From positions 1,054,001 to 1,118,000 of the forward strand of contig AP026136.1 of assembly GCA_030295235.1 (NCBI GenBank): DNA of 64,000 nt, in the 5' to 3' direction. The stretch's first letter is position 1, and every line of letters begins with the position of its first letter. Below the pieces are notes generated by a model that was not told the DNA's origin, did no database searches, and saw nothing but the letters and a program-made list of their open reading frames with translations. This stretch comes from Fistulifera solaris. Its lineage: Eukaryota > Bacillariophyta > Bacillariophyceae > Naviculales > Stauroneidaceae. Of the stretch, positions 21,003 through 32,146 are shown in pieces. The position numbers and the translations under genes are program-made.

Positions 21003-21774
21003 ATGAGCCGAGGAAGACCCCGTCAACCCGTATCTGAGGACAAGCTGATTCGCAAACGCTTGGCTGCTAAGCTGCGCCAACGACGATGCCGTGAACGCAA
21101 AAAGGAATTGTAAAGATGGAGACCAACCAAAAGAATGTTTCTCATACAACGACAGATGGTTTGGTTACAAAGGACAACCATTCAGTTCCTCCTTCACCTC
21201 CATGTAAATTGAAGATAGTCCATGTTCCTGTGCCAACATATTTCGGTCTTCCCCGTACCAACGTCACCCCATGTACATGCCTCATCCCATCAGCATCCCA
21301 GGGAGTCATCATCCCCATCATCACCCCTTGCACCCACGAGCTCATCCTGGATACGCCGTTCATGCTCCTTATTACCATCCGGTCTATCCGATGATGCCAT
21401 ACCCTCACCACTCGACAGTTCGCAGTGGTCCCTATACTGCAGCGTCTACTTCTGCGCAGTCCGACACAATTCCGCGAACAGTTTCAAGATCTTCATCTGA
21501 CGCTTCAACCGACGATTCTGTCATTACTTCTGATATTCGTCTGAGTAAGCATGAGTTAAAGAAGCAAAAGAAATCTCTTGCATCTGAGGAGAAAACAGCC
21601 GTTGATGCCATCTTATCGCTCAAGTCGAATAGCTCCGACGAGGATTCATCCGACGAGACGATATCTACCACCGATGAGGGCCTTTCTCTCTCATCCAATA
21701 GTATGGATGAGCATTCAACTATCATTCAAGGCGTTGATAATGCACGGTCAGTATTTCGAGCGGTCTCCGTTTGA
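21003..21774 (+). CDS. Basic-region protein with His/Pro-rich segment, possible DNA-binding factor
   Basis: The gene starts MSRGRPRQPVSEDKLIRK and runs into RLAAKLRQRRCRERKK, a strongly basic helix like the DNA-contacting half of bZIP-type factors. One base fewer in the A5 run 21099-21103 continues it as NCKDGDQPKECFSYNDRWFG. A likely GT-AG intron of 90 nt (21204-21293) then joins it to a His/Pro/Tyr-rich part (SHHPHHHPLHPRAHPGY) and to a Ser/Asp-rich tail. I see no leucine zipper directly after the basic helix. The 3' end is uncertain: another frame just beyond the stop (EMTHLKQNEESGYDWRRW) also looks coding. The gene model and role are inference. Confidence 0.45.
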
Positions 21775-22491
21775 GATGACCCACTTGAAACAGAACGAGG
21801 AGTCTGGTTATGACTGGCGGCGCTGGGCGAATTCTTCAATAATTTGGCATGTATCTAAACTACTTAAACTGGTTTATGTGCAAAATACAATGATGGACTC
21901 TGCTTCGTGTCATGTCATCTTTCGTATAACACGTACAGCGAGGCATAGTGTTTGTTTCTTTAGGAAGTTCGCACTTGACCTTTGACTGACCATTCGAATC
22001 CATGAAGCTTTGATTGCTTTTCTCGGAAAATCAATTCCTGACACGCTCCTTCGTTAAAGTATTAAGACTAGGTAGTGGTGTTGGTGTCCGCACTCATCGC
22101 CCTAGTTTTCCAATCCTGCCAACGGGCACGCTAGGCGAATTCAACGGAAAAATGAGCGCTACAAATTTTGTATCTGTCGGCTCGAGATTCTCCACTCCGG
22201 GTGACACTGAACGTTCGACTTGTCGAAGCGATGTCGTCATCATTCATCATTCGCGGGCTGCGCGGCGCGATAAAAGAAGTTCGAACGAACGACGATTGAT
22301 TGGTAGGTTCAAGCAAAGACATCTCGAACTTCTAGCTGTGAATGAGAGCGTTCTGAAGCATTCATTACTCGCACTAGAGCTCCAAAAACCAATTTACAAG
22401 TCAAGGGACGAGTGTGCGGCAAGTGATAGTTTGTTTATATTACTCGCGTTTGCCATCATCGTCATCGCTTCTGTATCTCAAATTATTCAGC
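21775..22491. other. Intergenic with an ambiguous open frame
   Basis: About 700 bp upstream of the plastid DUF1995 gene. An open frame of 198 codons (22014-22610) overlaps the start of that gene in another frame. It has one hydrophobic stretch but no recognised domain, so I do not call it a gene. Confidence 0.3.
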
Positions 22492-23983
22492 ATGCGGAAA
22501 GCTTTCTTGGCAGCTGCCTTGCTTCTACGATGGTCTTCCGCTTTTTATCCTTGCCAAATTATTTACCGGGACATAACTTCGACAATCAGATTATCTTCTG
22601 CCGCGTCTGATGAGGGAACCGGAGATCTGGAAAAGGAAAACGAATCGTCATCGCGACGAAGCAACAGCAAAAAAGCCATCAAAGCGAAATCGAAATGTGT
22701 TATCGCCCGTCAACAATACTGATTTAAAAGAATCGACGGACTCGGTGAACGCTGAGATGCTCAGGAGAATAACACAGCTGGAAGAATTAGTCGCACGACA
22801 ATCCGTTCTCATAAAGAAATTAGAGAAAGAATGCATCGATCTGACTCATGCTGCCGAGTCGTTCGCAAAGGTGATTGAATTGCTCCGAGAAGCTGGCTTG
22901 CAGACCGCTACTGGCAACGAGATCAGACTCATGGGGAAGAATACTTCAAAGGAGGAGGCTTACGAAGTTGTCGAATCGTCCGATGTAGCAGAAATTTTTG
23001 GTTCGGCTCCGGCAAATGTAATCGAAGCAGCCGACGCCGCTGGTGCCAGCATTCTAGCCGGACTGCTAGGCGGAAAACAGCGAATGCTAGTTGACGTTCG
23101 TGATGCTGATTTGGCGAACGATATCAATACGCTGGTTCAGTTTCTTGAATTAGCTGTTTTACCGGTGGCAGCCGGTCTGGAAGGATTGAAGAGCAAGCGA
23201 AATCGTCTGAAGCTAGTCTTTCCAACAGTAGGGCAATTACTCCATTACCGAAAGACTATGGCCCTGGCAGCGCCTGAAGTTGTTGCTCTTTCAACGCTCG
23301 GTTTAGACCCGGTCGAAGACCGAGACAACCTGATCGTCATTATTGCGCCGAGTCCTGACGATATTGAAGGGTTAGAAGCCATGAATAACCTTTTGGAGGG
23401 AAAAAATTCCCCTCCCATCCCGAAGCCGGTGGTAGTAATAAATCATCACATGATACCCATTTCTGGACCCGCTGCTAAATTTGAAGTGGCGTACCACCTG
23501 CGGCTGCTTTCCGTTCAGTACATATCGGGTGACGTACCCAAGGAATTTCTGCCCTCACTAAATAGTACGGCTAGTGCTCAGGATAACACATCCGACGATG
23601 ATCTACTCGAAGCCGCAGTAAAACACGCACTCGGCAGGGCAACGCATAGCGGAATGACTCGGGCTATGGTGGTTAGAGCATATCCTAGACCGTGGCATGT
23701 CTTCGTTGATACATCACCTGATACGGACGCTGATTTTGAGGTGGCCGCCACGTTCGACATAGAACCCGCAATGGATGAAATCAATAAAGCTATAATAGAA
23801 TGTCTGGAAGGTAGTGAACAAGAAGATGAGCTTGTGGCAAAGCAGATGCAGGAAGCTCTCGAAGCAGGTCAACTGGATAGGGTGAATGACATGCTAGCAA
23901 GAATGGGGATCGATATAACGGACGATGATGACGATGAAGACGAAGACGACGAGTGGAAAATTTTCCGAACGGATAGTGTTTAA
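22492..23983 (+). CDS. Plastid-targeted DUF1995 protein
   Basis: About 495 residues. MRKAFLAAALLLRWSSAFYP is a signal peptide ending in a Ser-Ala/Phe site, the diatom bipartite plastid presequence, followed by a Ser/Thr-rich transit part. A short coiled coil follows (RRITQLEELVARQSVLIKKL). From ~residue 190 the block MLVDVRDADLANDINTLVQF, then RLKLVFPTVGQLLHYRK and NLIVIIAPSPDDIEGLEAM, resembles DUF1995, found in plant and algal plastid proteins including the photosystem II assembly factor LPA3. The C-terminus is very acidic (DITDDDDDEDEDDEW). The frame shifts once at the A6 run 22669-22674; one base fewer gives NSKKPSKRNRNVLSP. Function beyond the plastid location is inference. Confidence 0.75.
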
Positions 23984-24171
23984 TTGTGCCTTGAGAGGCA
24001 GCAAATGGCAAATCCAGCCCCCCAAAACAATGGTCGGCAGTAGCGAGCATCGTTCGGGGTCAACTTTTCCACCTATGTTGACCATTAATCGCCGAAGGTC
24101 AACCCAATTAATAATGCGCAGCTTGACTGGCATCCTAGAGGATGTAATGCGTTATCTATGGTAGCTAAACG

Positions 24172-26223
24172 TTATTTAACGCTAAGTTTTTGGATTTTTT
24201 GTTCAAGCTCAGCAACTTGTCGCTTTGCTTGATCGCGTTCATCCTCGAGCGTTTTCTGACGCTCAAGTGCTTTCTGTAGGGCGATCATCATCTGGGCTTC
24301 GAGCATAGCGATTCCTTCGGTTATCTCTTTATTCTGCGACTGTAAAATATTGTTTTCAGCTTTTAACAGAAGCAGCTGTTTGTTTTCTTTTTTTAACTTT
24401 GCATGCTGCTCGAACACGTCCCGAAAAGGAGTGATGCGCTCCTCGTAATCATGTCGGAACTTTTGCAATCTTGATTTCAACGAAGTGTTTTCAACGGATA
24501 GCTGTTCCACTTGATCCCTCAGACGGTTGACTTCATCAAGATGATTCTGAGGTTCTTCGTCGATCGAGTGTAGGACCGTTCTGCCATTCAACTTCACTGG
24601 TTCACGATAGGCTTCAGCCAATTGTCGATTTAGTGAATGGTCCTTAAGTTCATCGCTTTCTGACGTATACGACTCATTGTACGAATCTCGGAGCGCGCTG
24701 TGGTCAGGTTTAGTTCCATGTTCGGCATCGACTTCTCTATGGTCAATAGCAATAGAACCGGACGGCCAGCCATCTGTAATATGAAGCGTGAAGTGCTCCA
24801 CAAGCACAGTTTCCTGTTCGGCAACTAGCGAAGTTTGCCACTTTGGAGAAGGATGAACAACTGAATCACATGGTTGACCATCTATTGGTTTTCTCACGTA
24901 AAAGGCGGAAGATTCAAGTGGAGTTGATTGTTCAGTCTCTAAATCCTCGTAGGCAGGCGCCAGCTGATTGTTGATGGCTGAACCTTCCTGGCTGAAAGTG
25001 AATTCCTCACGGAGCGACGGAATAGGTAAAAGAAGGGTAGGAGAATCATTTCTTCTGCCGCTGTTCATATCTCCTGTCGATCGTCTGGATTTATCCCGCC
25101 GCCTTCGCCGACTGTTACATTCGTCAAGGAAGTATGATGGCGTCGCCGTTGGCGCCAAGTCAGTCGAACTTGCACTTTCATTAGTTGACCCCAACGTGTC
25201 ACACGCTGGGGAAGCGTCATGGTCGGGTGGCGTTAGTGTATTGCGGAGTGACGGAATTGGAAGAAGCAAGCTAAGGGAATCCGTTCTTCGTCGTGCGCGA
25301 GGGATAGGAGGTGAAATGTCGCGGATCGTCCACTCTGTGATACAATTTTCCTCGTCAATGTCCATGAGTCGATCAGTTTTGGATTCCGTTGCGCTGTTAT
25401 GAGAAATGGCGTTATCGCTTTCTGGAGTTCTCAGAGTAGTGAGTCCGTCTGTTCTGGGATCCGTTGCGCTGTTCTCAAAGACAGTGCTATCGCTTTCGGG
25501 AGTAGTCAGCGTATTGAGTCGCTCTATTTCAAGATCCGTCGCTTTATTTGTATCAAGATTGCAGTTGCTTTCTGGAGTCGTCAGTGGTTGGAGTTTGCGG
25601 TCTAGCGACGTTTCGTGACAAGTCTTTCCAGTAGCCACCACTTTTTGTGCCGAAATGGGGTTCGCAGGCGATACATTTTCCTGATCGTGTCCGATAGCGG
25701 GGGAAGTGGTGGATTGGGCCATGTGCTCTCGTAACGATGGGATGGGCAGTAAGAGAGTAGACGAATCGGTCCGTCGACGACGCATGAATTTCGAATTGTC
25801 GCGAGATTCGGCGCCGCGAAAACTCGTCGATTGCCCTACGGACCCTTCACCGTAAGGTGACTTTTGGAAAATAGAGGTAAGTGGAGAAACCATGTCACTG
25901 TCAAAGGAGAATCAGCGTTTGTCGCTGTTGGGGCTTCAATATCTTGGACCGACAATGTCCGAGTGTGCACTCTTTGGTGTAATTTGGAGGGTTTCGAGTC
26001 AAGAGTCCGCGGAGCATTCAAGTTTTGTGTCATAAAAGGGCTTTTTTGTGCATTTTGTGACCGCGTTGCAGGGCCGGCGCCTATCAAAGATTTTCCAGAG
26101 GAGGAAGAAAAACAAGGAGACTTTTTTTGGGAGTCCATTTTGGCTTTTCTTCTCCTCCAATTTCTTTTCCTTCCACAACTTAAGCTGCTCTTCGCGCGAT
26201 AGATTAGACACGTTGCGAGACAT
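24172..26223 (-). CDS. Coiled-coil protein with repeated RRxDS..LLLPIPSLR motifs
   Basis: About 680 residues if two one-base slips (T7 run 26122-26128, and near 25900) are consensus errors. The start MSRNVSNLSREEQLKLWKEK is at 26223. Three copies of the motif RR-x-D-S-x-x-L-L-L-P-I-P-S-L-R lie at about 25727-25788, 25237-25300 and 25007-25066. Between the first two, three ~27-residue repeats beginning L-[TR]-T-P-E-S-[ND] occur (25365-25600). RRxDS fits basophilic kinase sites and TPES proline-directed ones. The last ~150 residues are a long coiled coil (VEQLSVENTSLKSRLQKF and onward). I do not recognise a family; a cytoskeletal or cell-cycle scaffold would fit, as inference. Confidence 0.65.
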
Positions 26224-26456
26224 CTTAGATAGCTTTTCATGGAAGGATAATGAAGAAGTGAAACACAATGAAATGGATCTCATCGCCTCATTCATTATTT
26301 TGCGTGATGGTGCGCGCTCATCGCTAAAAACCACACGTTTCTCACATAAGCAAGTTTGTCCTGCTAAAGCTTGGATTTGGACAAAATAATTGACATAAAG
26401 CTATTAAGCGGCATTCATATAAAGTACTATACGAAAAAGTGTTGTTCGTTTTTCCC

Positions 26457-26488
26457 CACGACTAGCTTTTCAGTCACGAGTGAGTCAC
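26457..26488 (+). promoter_or_regulatory. Recurrent element, diverged copy
   Basis: CACGACTAGC followed by TTTTCAGTCACGAG and TGAGTCA. It keeps the CACGACT left part and the TTCAGTCA right part of the element and adds a TGAGTCA palindrome, a classical bZIP (AP-1/GCN4) site. It lies between two divergent genes. Confidence 0.4.
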
Positions 26489-26651
26489 AACCAGAAGAAA
26501 AAAGCTCATTATTGCGATTGATTGCATGCGTTCATTACAAAGTATCTCGCTTGCTTATCATTGCAAACGCAAAAATAAGCTAAAAGTAGGACTGAAAAGC
26601 AGTTTTATTGCTAGCTGAGAGAAAGATATTCATAAAGCCGTATTTTTTGAA

Positions 26652-27567
26652 ATGGCCGCATCCGCACAACAAATTCGACGTCATGTTCTACAAACAATGG
26701 CCGGCGGTGCCGCCGTCATGTCCCTTCCCATCGGCGGATGGTGGTACTGGGCCAACAAGGAACGAAGTCGCGTTGCTGAAGCAAACCGGACGAAGATTCG
26801 GTTGCCCAATACACAAGATACGTATGATTATCTGATTGCTGAGAAGTGTCAACCAGGGGATGTTTTGCTATTCGATCGACGATGTGAGCATTGTGCGTCG
26901 GGACCTTGGGCAGCTTTGGCTTGCCTGGCCAGTAAACTCTTTCTTACAGGAAGCGAAAGTAGTTTCGATCATGCTGGATTGATCGTTCCGGGCTATGTCA
27001 AATCCAAAGCTGATTTATACGAAGCGACGAATTTATTACTTCTCGAAGCGACACCTCAAGGAATTGTCGCGCGACCTCTGAAAGATCGTTTGGAGCAATC
27101 TTTCTCGAAAACTATAGTCTTACTCCAGCTCAATTGTCCAGGTGAACGACGGAACGAAGAGAGTGATCCGGATGGCGCGCAGCGAGCGAGTGTCGAGCGA
27201 ACGCGCAAACACGTGGAACGAGCTACGTCTCTTCCGAGACCAATGGGTGGCACTCGGAAGTGGAGACGGTCAAAAGAAGTCCTATTATCCTTGGATACAT
27301 TCTACTATCAGTTTAGGAGGCGCTTTGCTATACGGAATGGGATTGCAAGATTATTCGTCGGGACCTGTGTCGCCTTCGGCATATCTTGTACTGATGGGAC
27401 TTATCAAGGCATCTGCCGCACAGAGTATTGACGATAAAGAGAACCGTAGCATCAAGCCCGAAGATCTGATGCGCAACTATCAGCTTTTAAACAAAGATGC
27501 TGTTCGATTGAGGCCGGGGTGGAGGTTCCTATCACCCATTACCATCAAAGAGGGACCACGATTGTAG
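26652..27567 (+). CDS. Membrane-anchored NlpC/P60-like (papain-fold) protein
   Basis: About 305 residues. A hydrophobic segment near residues 17-34 (AGGAAVMSLPIGGWWYW) suggests a signal anchor. CQPGDVLLFDRR, then SSFDHAGLIV, LLLEATPQGIVARPL and TIVLLQLN match the order of the YiiX/NlpC-like permuted papain family: a G-D-V strand, the catalytic His in D-H-A-G, and the E-A-T-P-Q-G-I strand. The place expected for the later Cys-Ser reads SPSAYLVLMGLIKA, so the nucleophilic Cys may be missing. The frame slips by one base near 27120-27142, between LLQLN and TKRVIRMARSERVSSERA. The substrate is unknown. Confidence 0.65.
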
Positions 27568-27903
27568 AATTTATTCATTAGTTAGTCGTAGATGCGCCTT
27601 TGTAAAGAAAAAGTAATCATGAATCATGACTTACAGGAGACTTCTTCGTTTTTCCCGCACTACGTACCTAGAGGTAAACGATGACTTCCATTGATTACCG
27701 TTACGACAAGGATCTTGCTCTACGGCGTCCGTTCGAAAACAATAAAACGGACGCGATAAACGGCACATAGCTCCATTGCTTCCATTGCGTCTTATAAAAA
27801 TTACTCCGTACAATTTCTTCGTCTTTTTGCAATACATATTTCCAAAAAACGCCGAAAAGGAACTAAGTAGTGATATCATCTGTATTTTTGAGAGCAAACG
27901 AGC

Positions 27904-28666
27904 ATGGATATCAAGAAACTGAAAGGTATGCGGAGACGGAGAACGTCGCAAAGTTTTGTCCCTCAATAAAGCGCGAGAAATCTCTTCACTGACCACCTCC
28001 TTTTGATGATCGAAAACATTAGTCGCTGAGCTACAGAATGAATTAAAACGAAGAGGATTAGCCACAGATGGTCTAAAGGCGGATTTAGTTAATCGATTAC
28101 AGACGCGCCTAGATGAGGAAGAGTTCGGGATGGTAGATCCTCCGCCGGACGAGCCTCCTGTGGAGATAGCTCCAACAGCAGCTATAACTACTACTGCTAC
28201 CGCTCCTTCACCTCCTAAATCTGCCGCTAAAAGCAGCCAGCAAAAAGCTGAGCCGAAAGTGGAAGAGAAGAACGAAAAACCAGCTCCGGCAGCCAAAGTG
28301 GAAGGTCCTGTGGTTGAGGTGAAGTCTGTGCCCGCGAAACCCATGCCTTCCGGCCTTTCTTTCGAAGAGCAAAAGAAGCTACGAGCTGCTAGATTCAACA
28401 TTCCAGTTCTAGAAGTAAAAGAAGAAAAGTCAAAGGAAAAAGGGGGTAAACGAGAGCCAAAAGACAAACGGGGCAAGCGTGACAAGAAGAATGATCCACC
28501 GAAGCATAGCAAACGCGCCAAGACAGAGCCAAAAAGGAGCGAAAAAGAGATTTTACCTAAGGAAGAGATCGAAAAGTTACTCGCGCGAGCCGAAAAGTAT
28601 GGCGGCGACCCCAAGCGGACGGAGGAACTCAGGGTTATGCTTCGTCACTACCGATTTAACCCCTAA
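27904..28666 (+). CDS. SAP-domain protein, SARNP/THO1-like (mRNA export)
   Basis: Two exons, 221 residues. Exon 1 is only 22 nt (27904-27925, MDIKKLK plus one base), the intron is 27926-28022 and exon 2 runs from 28023 to the stop. Together they read MDIKKLKVAELQNELKRRGL followed by TDGLKADLVNRL, a clean SAP DNA/RNA-binding helix pair. A Pro/Ala/Lys-rich linker follows, then two R-A-x-[RK]-[FY] motifs (LRAARFNIP and LARAEKYGG) like those at the C-terminus of yeast Tho1 and human SARNP, factors that join the TREX complex in mRNP packaging and export. The length is close to SARNP (~210). The tiny first exon is supported by the completed SAP domain. Confidence 0.85.
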
Positions 28667-28805
28667 TGCAACGTAGGACCCAAGATGCAGCCCACTTATA
28701 TTTTGCATTCTAAAGAGCAGTAGAAATCGAATTGAAACGGCACTAGGACAACAAAGATACAAGCAGATCTCTCTCGTTTCTTCAAAATGTATCTTTCTAT
28801 CTATC

Positions 28806-31251
28806 TTATTTCCAACATGGTCGAATTAAACTACAAGGGCCCGTCAACGATAGCAGAATATTTTTCAAAAGGGTATCCAAATCATCTCCGCTGGGTCCGA
28901 AATCAAAACCGCGTAAGCTTGTCGCTTTTCGTAGGGCAGCGGAACGACGATTAGAATCTGTTACTCGGGAGACTCCTGGGAGTGGCTCGATCACAGGAAG
29001 TGCCACCCTGCCCAGGAAATCTCTTTTGAAAATTTTCGTTCCGACGTAAATGCCTTCCTAGCAAAGTGCAATGACTGCGTCCTTTGTGGAGAGCTTCTGG
29101 GTTTCCGTTTGGTGAGCACTGGAGAACGATCGACTCGGGGACTGACTTTGCTTGGGCTTTTGTGGGTTACGTGTACGTCATCGCGGGGAGCCACAGGCCG
29201 AGCAGCTTCTCCATTCTGGTCTTTATAACCACCTTGAGTGGAAATGGAGCCTTCTTCAGAATTGGCGATCGAAGTTGTGGGTACAGCTGAGCTCTGAACA
29301 AGAGGAAGCGGTCTCATTAGTGCGAGGCTAGAGTTTCTCCGAGTTGGAGAAATCTTCTTCCAAGAAGACAGGAGAGAGCTGGTTCGACTTGGAGATGTGA
29401 TGTTATCAGTCGTTCGTCGCTCAGTAGTATTTCCAAATTTCTTGCTAGTGGTCTTTTTGAAAGGCGAATGAAATTTGTCTGAAAGAAAAGATCTGGAACG
29501 GTTCGGCGAAGCAAAACAATCTGCCTGGTTGGAGCTTCGCTCCTTTGCCTCGCCACTGACCCTCCATCTTCGGCAGACATGGTGTATCGTGCACTTCGAG
29601 CTTTCTGTAAGCCTAAGCCTGGACGGGAGGAAGACGTAAGGGTTCTCGTCGAAGCATCTGTCAAAACTTGCGGCCTTGCTTCTCCTCCAGTATCTTCCGC
29701 TCCGATGATTTTCTCATAAACAGCTAGGAGGTCCTCGTGCTTTGTATACATTTCACGTGCACTTTCAGCCTTGAGCATGGAAGGACGTGAAGCTGAAGAG
29801 TGATCCGATCTCGATAGAGCGCCCATACTACTCTGTCGTTTCTGATAAATATGCTCCGAGCGTGACAAAGAATCATGACATCCGGCAGCAGTCCGATTCG
29901 TATTCTGACCCATTAAACATCTTTCCGAACTTGTACCTCGATTCTTCGTTTTCTCCTGATGCACAAAGAAGCCACTGTTGCCTCTCACCACGCGTCTAGG
30001 ACTCCTTGGACTTAAATCATTGCTAGGACACTTTTCCAGGCCGAGTAACATCATAGCTTCTGCAAGTCTACTCGCCATATCTGCTTCTTGTTGTTTTCCT
30101 AGATCTCCGCTTCGTGTCCGTACTACACGCCTTGGATTTGTTGCGCTATTACAGGGACTGGACGAGGGCTTCGAGTCGGGATGCTCGTCCGCCTTATCAG
30201 CCTGCCGACCCAAGACCAGAGCTTGACTGTAGGAGCGTTCAGATACGTCTGTTGACCATACACCTCGCTCTCCTGCTTCTATAGATTTATCATCGTCGTC
30301 GCTAACATCGTTTGAGTCGGCAAAAGAAATGCACCCAAAGCTGTTCGTACTATTCGAACCCAGCAAGATTGCACCGCTGGATGCTACCTTTTCAACAAGC
30401 GACTGGCGCTCTAAAGAATTACGTGCTTGCGAAATATCACCGCTTTCTTCGTTGGGATCAAGATGAATGGGTGCAACAAACTCGTGCGCCGGGTGTTTCT
30501 CAATTACTCGCGCTAGAGGCTTGGTTACATGTTTCGGAGACAGCTGTCGTCGCGGAGAGCTAGTACCGTTAAAAAGAGAGTTGATGGGCGGCTGACGAGT
30601 ACAGTTCGACATGGACAACGCACGTGGTCCACGCATACCAGGTGCACCGAAAGTTCCTTTTCCAGCGAGATTATTCAAGGATTTTTGTTTGTGCGATAAG
30701 GAAGTCGCACGACCAGGTTTAATTTCCTGAGTCAAAACGCTATGCGAATCAGAGCTCGTCATTTTGTCGAAAGGCATAGAAGAAGATCGTGTGCGTGCTC
30801 TCGTTCCATTCTCTGCCTCGGGCATTGCATCGCCGTATCCATACACGGCACGGTCGCTGGGAGACGCTTCGTCTACGACTTTCAGATTGCTGATGGACAT
30901 GTCGCTCTCGGATACGTCGATTGCCTTTTCCACTGTAGTCTGCTTGATCGTTACGATCGAATGCGAACTCAACTGCGGGCTTTGATTGAGCGATATAGCG
31001 ATAGCAACGGGATCTCGTAGCTTGGTCCACCCGGAGGGGCGCCCGTCGATCTCGCCTTTTCCCTTCTTCATTACTGTAGAGGAACTTATGTCAGCAAGTA
31101 GTACAACATCTTGCTCGTCAGTCCTCGAGGAACATGTTTGATGATCCGTTTCACTGTTCCCATCCTCCATTTCGGTGTATGTCGGTTTCGCTGTTTCGCC
31201 TCGCTTCGTCGATCTCTTATTCTTCGAAATGAGAGCATTCAAGAACGTCAT
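28806..31251 (-). CDS. Ser/Arg-rich unknown protein, member 1 of a tandem family
   Basis: About 810 residues. The main frame (29317-31251) starts MTFLNALISKNKRSTK. Coding texture passes to another frame near 29535 (DCFASPNRSRSFLSDKF) and again near 29005 (LPVIEPLPGVSRVTDS), each needing one extra base. The protein is low-complexity with many RxxS sites. Two copies of a [SN]-P-R-R-V-V motif (NPRRVVRTRSGDLG and SPRRVVRGNSGFF) and a segment EDLLAVYEKIIGAED recur in the next two genes. No catalytic domain is seen. Location and role are unknown; the RRxS sites suggest regulation by phosphorylation, as inference. Confidence 0.6.
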
Positions 31252-32146
31252 TTTGATCGCAAATCGATATCCAAAAGCGTGTCGAGCTGATTTCCAAATG
31301 AATGTAGCACGACTTTGTTTTGTTTGACCTGCTAAGCCACAGGCTCCTTCATTGGATTCCTCTCGAAGTTTGCAGACACTTCACAGTTGCCTTCATCTGT
31401 TTGGTGTTTTGTTTTCGGTTCATGCAAGAGGGAGGCGAAATTGATCCTTACGGATCGAGGTTCCCTTCCCAACGGGTCACTAATAATAAGTAATAACCGG
31501 ATGTATTGTGGAAAGTGTAAATAGGCGTCCGTCTTTCAGCAAAAAAAATCAGTCATTTCGGCTTCCTCGTTCACGATGCCCAGAGAACTACTACTGGAAA
31601 TGACCGCGTGTGTTCCGCTCTATCCGTTATCCTTCTTCAACGAGAACAGCGACGACTACTGAGGTGAAAGAAATCGCCGATGTCAATGAGTTTTTCGTCA
31701 GTATGCCTTGGTCACGGATCGTATTTTTGGCCTCAATTGCGCTTGAAAAGCTCCGTATGACGTCAGCCTTGTAGTACCTTTTTCTCGCTCTATTTCTCAC
31801 TCTCTCGTTGGAAGTAGGGTGTCGTACTGGTTGATACTTAGCCTGAACAGACTACATAACCCAAATACTCCGTAGTTATCACGTTCAGCTAATTTCAATT
31901 TGCTTGGTTATAGAGAGAAACTGTTTGTTTCTAGAGCAATAAAAATCCATTTTGATTGCGTTTTGGCTTAAATAAATGCATCCTGTGCTGAATACAGCTT
32001 TTGGTGAGCAAAGAAATCGAAACAATGTGAAATTGTCAGCAACATTTAGCTCGACCAGTTGTAGGTGTTATGAACAACGTAGGTCAAACATCGTAATGAA
32101 GTTATCAAGCTGAGTTGCAAAACCGTTGTGGACGTACTGCTGAGGT
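31252..32146. other. Intergenic, no gene seen
   Basis: About 900 bp between two minus-strand genes. It holds a copy of the 9-bp TACTCCGTA element at 31866-31874. No long open frame is present. Confidence 0.4.

Noticed and set aside
22014-22610. A 198-codon plus-strand frame upstream of the DUF1995 gene
   Set aside because: No domain, and it overlaps the signal-peptide start of a well-supported gene in another frame; it could be 5' UTR sequence.
27631-28614. A 327-codon open frame on the minus strand
   Set aside because: It is antisense to the SAP-domain gene, whose plus-strand reading has a clear domain and a supporting intron; the antisense composition (Ser/Phe-rich) is the mirror of a Lys/Glu-rich gene.
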